Shown here in pieces: positions 59,840 through 64,000 of a stretch of DNA of 64,000 nucleotides. This DNA comes from Pseudarthrobacter naphthalenicus (GTDB lineage: Bacteria; Actinomycetota; Actinomycetes; Actinomycetales; Micrococcaceae), in the NCBI RefSeq assembly GCF_029076445.1, contig NZ_JARESG010000002.1, forward strand, positions 186,001 to 250,000, written 5' to 3'. Within the stretch, counting starts at the first letter, position 1, and the number at the start of each line of letters is the position of its first letter. Position numbers and translations under genes: made by a program. Below the pieces are notes generated by a model, which saw only the letters and a list, made by a program, of their open reading frames with translations, was not told where the DNA came from and searched no databases.

Positions 59840-60983
59840 GGTTGGCGTAGGTGTCGTTGATGTACTCCACCAGCGCTTCCTTCTCCTCCAGCGGCAGGAA
59901 TGATGCCTCCGCGGCGTTCAGGGTCAGCTCCAGCAGGTCATCGAGGTCGTAGTCGAAAGTCTCAACAAGGAGCTCGAACTCGTCGGTCAGCGTGACACCG
60001 CTCATCAGCCGGTTGTCGGTGTTGATGGTGACGTTGAAGCCCAGCTGGTAGAGCATGTCCAGCGGATGGCTCTCGATGCCCTCACCGAAACCGGCGATCG
60101 CACCGGTCTGGAGGTTCGAGGAAGGGCAGATCTCCAGGGCGATCCCGCGGTCCCGGATCCAGCTGGAGAGGTCGCCCAGGGTGACCAGGCCAATGCTGTC
60201 CTCCCCGCCGTCGGCCTCGGCGTCGTCTTCGTCGTCAAACTCCACCATGATGTCCTCAGCGATGCGGACGCCATGGCCCAGGCGCAGGGCCCGGCCGTCC
60301 ACCAGGGCGGACTGGATGCTTTCGAGTCCGGCGGCTTCGCCGGCGTGCACGGTAGCGGGGAAGTTGTTCTGGGCCAGGTAGGTGAACGCCTCCTTGAACC
60401 GGGACGGCAGGAAGCCGTCCTCGGCACCGGCGATGTCAAAGCCCACGGCGCCCTTGTTGCGGTGGCGCACGGCCAGTTCGGCGATTTCCTGCCCGCGGTC
60501 GGCATGGCGCATGGCGGTGATGAGCTGGCCCACCTGGATTTCGCGGCCGGTTTCCGCCACGGCGTCCACGCCGGCTTCGAGGCCTTCCTGCACTGCTTCG
60601 ACGGCCTCGTCAAGGGAGAGGCCCTGCTGGAGGTGCTGCTCCGGTGCCCAGCGCACTTCGCCGTACACCACGCCGTCGTCCGCGAGGTCCTCCACGAATT
60701 CCTTGGCCACCCGGAACAGGCCTTCCTTGGTCTGCATCACGGCGACCGTGTGGTCGAAGGTCTCCAGGTACCGGACCAGCGAGCCGGAGTCGGCTGATTC
60801 ACGGAACCATTGGCCCAGGGCCACAGGATCGGTGGACGGGAGCGTGTGGCCGACAGCCTGCGCCAGTTCGATGATGGTGGCAGGGCGGAGACCACCGTCC
60901 AGGTGGTCGTGAAGGGAAACCTTCGGCAGGCTCTTCAGGTCGAAATCGATGGCAGGGGCAGCGTCAACAATGGGCTCAGTCAC
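59832..60983 (-). CDS. add: Adenosine deaminase
   Basis: 383-aa metal-dependent hydrolase deaminating adenosine (or deoxyadenosine) to inosine, part of purine salvage. Motif I LPKVSLHDHLDGGLRP (two zinc His), VYGEVRWAPEQHL, TVHAGEAAGLESI (zinc His, catalytic Glu), RLGHGVRIA, LEICPSSNLQTGAI and FNVTINTDNRLMSG (zinc Asp). An acidic insertion (EFDDEDDAEADGGEDS) follows RLGHGVRIAEDIMV and lengthens the region before the last two motifs. The mazG start overlaps the stop by 8 nt. In M. tuberculosis add, deoA and cdd are also adjacent (Rv3313c-Rv3315c). Confidence 0.96.
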   Translation of the reverse strand: MTEPIVDAAPAIDFDLKSLPKVSLHDHLDGGLRPATIIELAQAVGHTLPSTDPVALGQWFRESADSGSLVRYLETFDHTVAVMQTKEGLFRVAKEFVEDLADDGVVYGEVRWAPEQHLQQGLSLDEAVEAVQEGLEAGVDAVAETGREIQVGQLITAMRHADRGQEIAELAVRHRNKGAVGFDIAGAEDGFLPSRFKEAFTYLAQNNFPATVHAGEAAGLESIQSALVDGRALRLGHGVRIAEDIMVEFDDEDDAEADGGEDSIGLVTLGDLSSWIRDRGIALEICPSSNLQTGAIAGFGEGIESHPLDMLYQLGFNVTINTDNRLMSGVTLTDEFELLVETFDYDLDDLLELTLNAAEASFLPLEEKEALVEYINDTYANLG

Positions 60984-61022
60984 CTTCCAACCTTAGGGTC
61001 GGCAGGCAGCTTATGCCAGCCG

Positions 61023-61748
61023 CTACTTTCCGTGCTCGGCCTCGGCCGATGCGGGGGCCAGCAGCGGGGCAGCTCCGGTGTGCGGGGGCAGGGTCCCGTC
61101 CGGGCCGCCGTCGAGCCATTCGTCCACGGTTTTAGCATCCTTGCTGGCCAGGTGGTTATGCCACCACCGCAGCAGGTGGTCGATGAGGACGCCCAGCACG
61201 ATCGCGAACACCACGGCGATGCCGGCGCTGAGCAGCGGGTTGTGGTGGAGCCAGGGGAAGGAACTGGCCAGCAGGCCGATGCCGATGGAATAACCCACCC
61301 AGGTGAGGCAGGCAAAAGCATCCAGCAGGAAGAAGCGGCGGTGCCCGAATCCTGTGCTGCCGGCAACGTAGTTCACTGCCACGCGGCCCCACGGGATGTA
61401 GCGGGCGGTGAAAATCAGGACGGCGCCGCGTTTGTCGAGTTCATAGCGGGCCCAGCCGAACGCTTTCTGGATTTTGGGCCGGCGCATCCACTTCCAGCGT
61501 TCGAGGCCGATCCTCCGGCCGAGCATAAAGGCCATATTGTCGCCGGCCATGGCGCCAACCAGCGCGGTAGCACCCAAAATCCACATGTTGGGTTCGCCGC
61601 TGTGCCTGGAAAACGCTGCAAGCGCCACGATCAGGGTCTCGCTGGGGACCACCATGGCGAAGCCGTCGACAAAGAAAAACACGAGCAGGACGGGGTAGAT
61701 CCACCACTGGCCCGCCGCATGGAGCACGGCTTCATTTATAAACTCCAC
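61023..61748 (-). CDS. DedA family membrane protein (first copy)
   Basis: 241-aa membrane protein of the DedA/SNARE-associated group, linked to polyprenyl-phosphate recycling and membrane homeostasis. GTG start at 61748, AGGAG ten bases upstream. Hallmarks: LVFFFVDGFAMVVPSETLIVALAAF, GAMAGDNMAFMLGRRIG (the G-x-x-x-GD-x-x-x-Y/F motif), FTARYIPWGRVAVNYVAGSTGFGHRRFFLLDAF and the helical end GYSIGIGLLASSFPWLHHNPLLSAGIAVVFAIVLGVLIDHLL. About 1.5 kb of tandem dedA genes follow deoA. The hydrophilic C-terminus is longer than in the second copy. Confidence 0.92.
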   Translation of the reverse strand: MEFINEAVLHAAGQWWIYPVLLVFFFVDGFAMVVPSETLIVALAAFSRHSGEPNMWILGATALVGAMAGDNMAFMLGRRIGLERWKWMRRPKIQKAFGWARYELDKRGAVLIFTARYIPWGRVAVNYVAGSTGFGHRRFFLLDAFACLTWVGYSIGIGLLASSFPWLHHNPLLSAGIAVVFAIVLGVLIDHLLRWWHNHLASKDAKTVDEWLDGGPDGTLPPHTGAAPLLAPASAEAEHGK

Positions 61749-61850
61749 GCGGGTGTTGCTCCTAGACGAAAAAATGCTGCAGCTGGACGTGAGATATATC
61801 GCTCTTTAGTGTCCCATGGCCGGGATGCCCTCCGCTACGCCCGCACCCGG

Positions 61851-62486
61851 TCATTCCTGCACGTCGGGGTCCTTCAGGCGCTCCACCACCGGAACCTTGC
61901 CGCGGATGCGGTTGATGACCAGGTCCACAACTATTCCCAGGCCCACGGCGCACACAATGGCGATGACCGCGCCGAGGAAATGGTTGCTCTCGAACCACTG
62001 GCCAAAGAACAGGCCGATCCCTACCGAGTAGGACGCCCAGAGGGTTGCCGAAAGGACAGTCAGGCCGACGAACCGGAGATGCGGGTAGTGCGTCACGCCG
62101 GCGGTCAGATTCACCGCCACCCGGCCGATCGGGATAAACCGCGCCACAAGGACCAGAGATGCCGGCCGTTTCCTGAGCTCCGTACCGGCCCACCGGAACG
62201 CGCTTTGCATCCGGGGCCCTCGCTGCCACCTCCACCGGGCTGTGCCCGCCCGCCGTCCGATGAGGTAGGCGATGTTGTCGCCCGCGAAGGCGCCCAGGGC
62301 CGCCATGGCCATCAGCAGCCACGGGTTGGGAACGTCGGCGGTGGCTGCCACGGCAGCGAGGCCCACCACCACCGATTCGCTGGGGATCGGCGGGAAGAAG
62401 CCGTCAATGAGGCAGCATGCCAAAACGAGGAGCAGCACCCAGGGCTGCCCGGCGGCAGCGAGGATAAAGTCATTGATGGCCTGCAT
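61851..62486 (-). CDS. DedA family membrane protein (second copy)
   Basis: 211-aa paralogue of the neighbouring DedA protein. It starts 5 nt after the deoA stop, so both are on one transcript. Matching hallmarks: ACCLIDGFFPPIPSESVVVGLAAVAA, GAFAGDNIAYLIGRRAG, LVARFIPIGRVAVNLTAGVTHYPHLRFVGLTVLSATLWASYSVGIGLFFG. Between the two copies lie 102 bp with an AT-rich stretch (GATATATC) that could be a promoter for the first copy. The paralogues differ most at both termini. Confidence 0.92.
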   Translation of the reverse strand: MQAINDFILAAAGQPWVLLLVLACCLIDGFFPPIPSESVVVGLAAVAATADVPNPWLLMAMAALGAFAGDNIAYLIGRRAGTARWRWQRGPRMQSAFRWAGTELRKRPASLVLVARFIPIGRVAVNLTAGVTHYPHLRFVGLTVLSATLWASYSVGIGLFFGQWFESNHFLGAVIAIVCAVGLGIVVDLVINRIRGKVPVVERLKDPDVQE

Positions 62487-62491
62487 TTTCT

Positions 62492-63805
62492 CTATGCTAT
62501 TCGGTCGATGATCAGCCGTTGTGCCGGGCGGGACCCTTCAGGGGCGATGGTGACCGCATGTTCAAGGGATTCCTTGGCGCGCGCAAACTTTTCCGGAGTA
62601 TCGGTGAGCAACGTCAGGAGCGGTTCACCGGCCCGGACCTGCGCGCCGGGCTTCGCGTGCATGCGGATCCCGGCCCCTGCCTGTACCGCGTCCTCCTTAC
62701 GGGCGCGGCCTGCGCCGAGGCGCCACGCGGCCACGCCGACGGCGAGGGCATCGAGTTCCACAAGGACTCCGTCGGCCGGCGCATAGATGACCTCGGATTC
62801 CCTGGCTACCGGCAGCTTGGCCCTCGGGTCACCTCCCTGCGCCTCAATCATCCTGTTCCAGACGTCCATGGCCCGGCCGTCCTTCAAGGCGGCGCGGGGA
62901 TCGGCATCGCGGACGCCGGCGCATGCCAGCATTTCCTCGGCCAGCCGGACCGTCAGCTCCACCACGTCCTCCGGGCCGCCGCCGGCCAGGACTTCCACGG
63001 ATTCCTCGACCTCGATCGCGTTGCCGGCCGTCAGCCCGAGCGGCGTGCTCATGTTGGTCAGCAGCGCCACGGTGTTGACGCCCGCGTCCTTACCCAGCGC
63101 CACCATGGTTTCCGCCAGCTCCCGCGCCCGTGCCTCGTCCTTCATGAAGGCCCCGCTGCCCACTTTGACGTCGAGGACCAGTGAGCCCGTCCCCTCGGCG
63201 ATCTTTTTGCTCATGATCGAGGAGGCAATCAGCGGGATGGCTTCCACCGTGCCCGTGACATCGCGCAGGGCATAGAGCTTTTTATCTGCCGGCGCCAGTC
63301 CGGCTCCCGCCGCGCAGATCACGGCGCCCACGTCCTGCAGCTGAGCCATCATTTCGTCGTTGCTCAGCTCGGCGCGCCAGCCCGGAATTGATTCCAGCTT
63401 GTCCAGGGTGCCGCCGGTGTGGCCGAGTCCGCGGCCGGACAGTTGCGGGACGGCTACGCCGAACACGGCGACCAGCGGGGCCAGCGGGAGGGTGATCTTG
63501 TCCCCGACTCCCCCGGTGGAATGCTTGTCGCTGGTAACCTTCGTGCCGCCGTCGGGCCGCCGGAGGCCGCTGAAGTCCATCCGCTCCCCGGAGGCGATCA
63601 TGGCGGCAGTCCAGCGGGAAATCTCTGCGCGGTCCATGCCGTTGAGCAGGATGGCCATGTTCAGCGCGGCCATCTGCTCCTCCGCAATGGCTCCGCGGGT
63701 ATAGGCATCGATGGTCCAGTCGATCTGCTCCGGGCTGAGGACCCCGCGGTCCCGCTTGGTACGGATAATGTCGACGGCGTCGAACGCTTCAGTTACCTGT
63801 GTCAC
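62492..63805 (-). CDS. deoA: Thymidine/pyrimidine-nucleoside phosphorylase
   Basis: 437-aa enzyme cleaving thymidine or deoxyuridine with phosphate to the base and deoxyribose-1-phosphate, for pyrimidine salvage. The GTG at 63805 has GGAGG six bases upstream; the frame runs nine codons further without a site. Segments: AVDIIRTKRDRGVLSPEQIDWTIDAYTRG, SGERMDFSG, TVTSDKHSTGGVGDKITLPLAPLVA (phosphate and thymidine loop), SGRGLGHTGGTLDKLESIPG, LYALRDVTGTVEAIPLIASSIMSKKIAEG. The C-terminal domain begins KLPVARESEVIYAPADGV. It overlaps cdd by 17 nt. Confidence 0.96.
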   Translation of the reverse strand: MTQVTEAFDAVDIIRTKRDRGVLSPEQIDWTIDAYTRGAIAEEQMAALNMAILLNGMDRAEISRWTAAMIASGERMDFSGLRRPDGGTKVTSDKHSTGGVGDKITLPLAPLVAVFGVAVPQLSGRGLGHTGGTLDKLESIPGWRAELSNDEMMAQLQDVGAVICAAGAGLAPADKKLYALRDVTGTVEAIPLIASSIMSKKIAEGTGSLVLDVKVGSGAFMKDEARARELAETMVALGKDAGVNTVALLTNMSTPLGLTAGNAIEVEESVEVLAGGGPEDVVELTVRLAEEMLACAGVRDADPRAALKDGRAMDVWNRMIEAQGGDPRAKLPVARESEVIYAPADGVLVELDALAVGVAAWRLGAGRARKEDAVQAGAGIRMHAKPGAQVRAGEPLLTLLTDTPEKFARAKESLEHAVTIAPEGSRPAQRLIIDRIA

Positions 63806-64000
63806 CGGAGTCCTCCAGATGTTGGGGACCAAATGCGTCGGGCAGCACCTGGTCCATCGTCTTGATGCCTTGGGTGGTCATGAGTTCCATGGCCGGAGCC
63901 CGGAACTCGTAAAGCAGCTGCCGGCAGCGGCCGCACGGCATCAGCACGTTGCCGGCGGCGTCCACGCAGTAGAAGGCGCGCAGCTGGCCGCCGCCGGTCA
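63789..64000 (-). CDS. cdd: Cytidine deaminase, C-terminal part (5' end beyond window)
   Basis: Visible 69 codons of a zinc deaminase converting cytidine or deoxycytidine to uridine. The frame reads GGGQLRAFYCVDAAGNVLMPCGRCRQLLYEF, where the two Cys of PCGRCRQ are zinc ligands and the upstream C/HAE part lies beyond the window. It ends with a variable tail containing MELMTTQGIKTMDQVLPDAFGP and stops TGA at 63789-63791, 17 nt inside deoA. The order cdd-deoA matches the M. tuberculosis Rv3315c-Rv3314c block, so it is the first gene of the salvage operon as far as seen. Confidence 0.9.
   Translation of the reverse strand, partial: TGGGQLRAFYCVDAAGNVLMPCGRCRQLLYEFRAPAMELMTTQGIKTMDQVLPDAFGPQHLEDSGDTGN

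Noticed and set aside
60810..62786. 658-residue plus-strand frame opposite add and dedA genes
   Set aside because: Antisense shadow of well-supported genes; no domain and biased composition.

Overview
This 64 kb window is chromosomal DNA of a high-GC Gram-positive bacterium. Gene content and style point to Micrococcaceae, most likely Arthrobacter or Pseudarthrobacter: a mycothiol-conjugate amidase, a WhiB regulator, a type II NADH dehydrogenase, FemX and LCP wall enzymes, many GTG starts, and the actinobacterial families DUF3499, DUF501, DUF4245, DUF4307 and DUF5719. I found 57 protein genes (two cut by the window edges) and one tRNA. There is no rRNA, insertion sequence, prophage, CRISPR array or recognisable defence island.

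Layout. 1-4142: end of an acyl-CoA synthetase, a DUF1461 membrane protein and an L,D-transpeptidase. 4143-19485: ahcY, Trm112-like, DUF3499, zincin, DUF5719, giant glycosyltransferase, whiB2-like, TIGR03089, GtrA, purK, purE, LCP protein and manA. From memory this matches the M. tuberculosis Rv3248c-Rv3277 neighbourhood (envelope sugars, wall assembly, cell-division regulation). 19495-24819: FemX-like, glpX, DUF4245, carbonic anhydrase and fumC (cf. Rv1098c-Rv1100). 25054-28613: a more variable insert with an HNH/DUF222 protein, an orphan prepilin peptidase, an unknown protein and a GNAT enzyme. 28707-40122: PIN-PhoH, uppS, hemolysin III, YyaL-like protein, a rhomboid-like/MprF fusion, mca, DUF4307 and greA (cf. 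Rv1080c-Rv1095). 40174-45446: rhomboid protease, ilvA, AI-2E-type transporter, aldose 1-epimerase and a Bax inhibitor-1 protein. 45580-50786: a complete livKHMGF branched-chain amino-acid transporter. 51140-51213: a tRNA. 51237-64000: ACT-GNAT protein, ndh, mycosin-like protease, then the minus-strand run ppx, DUF501, ftsB/divIC, eno, mazG, add, two dedA genes, deoA and partial cdd.

How the genes work together. Envelope assembly dominates: UppS lipid carrier, LCP ligase, L,D-transpeptidase, FemX, ManA, the glycosyltransferase/DUF5719 pair, GtrA and the MprF-like protein. Central metabolism is represented by eno, fumC, glpX and ndh. Nucleoside salvage is grouped as cdd-deoA-add, with mazG for nucleotide clean-up. 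The liv operon has an intrinsic terminator between the binding-protein gene and the permease genes, and CRP-type dyads upstream.

Most notable items: a class I (short variable loop) tRNA with a UAA anticodon; a terminator-like hairpin in the greA leader; a near-perfect CRP/GlxR-type palindrome between whiB and TIGR03089; a catalytically degenerate rhomboid-like domain fused to an MprF-type synthase, whose stop codon lies in a 17-bp tandem repeat; and a glycosyltransferase whose natural start may be a non-standard codon. Nothing here looks like a wholly new multi-gene system.
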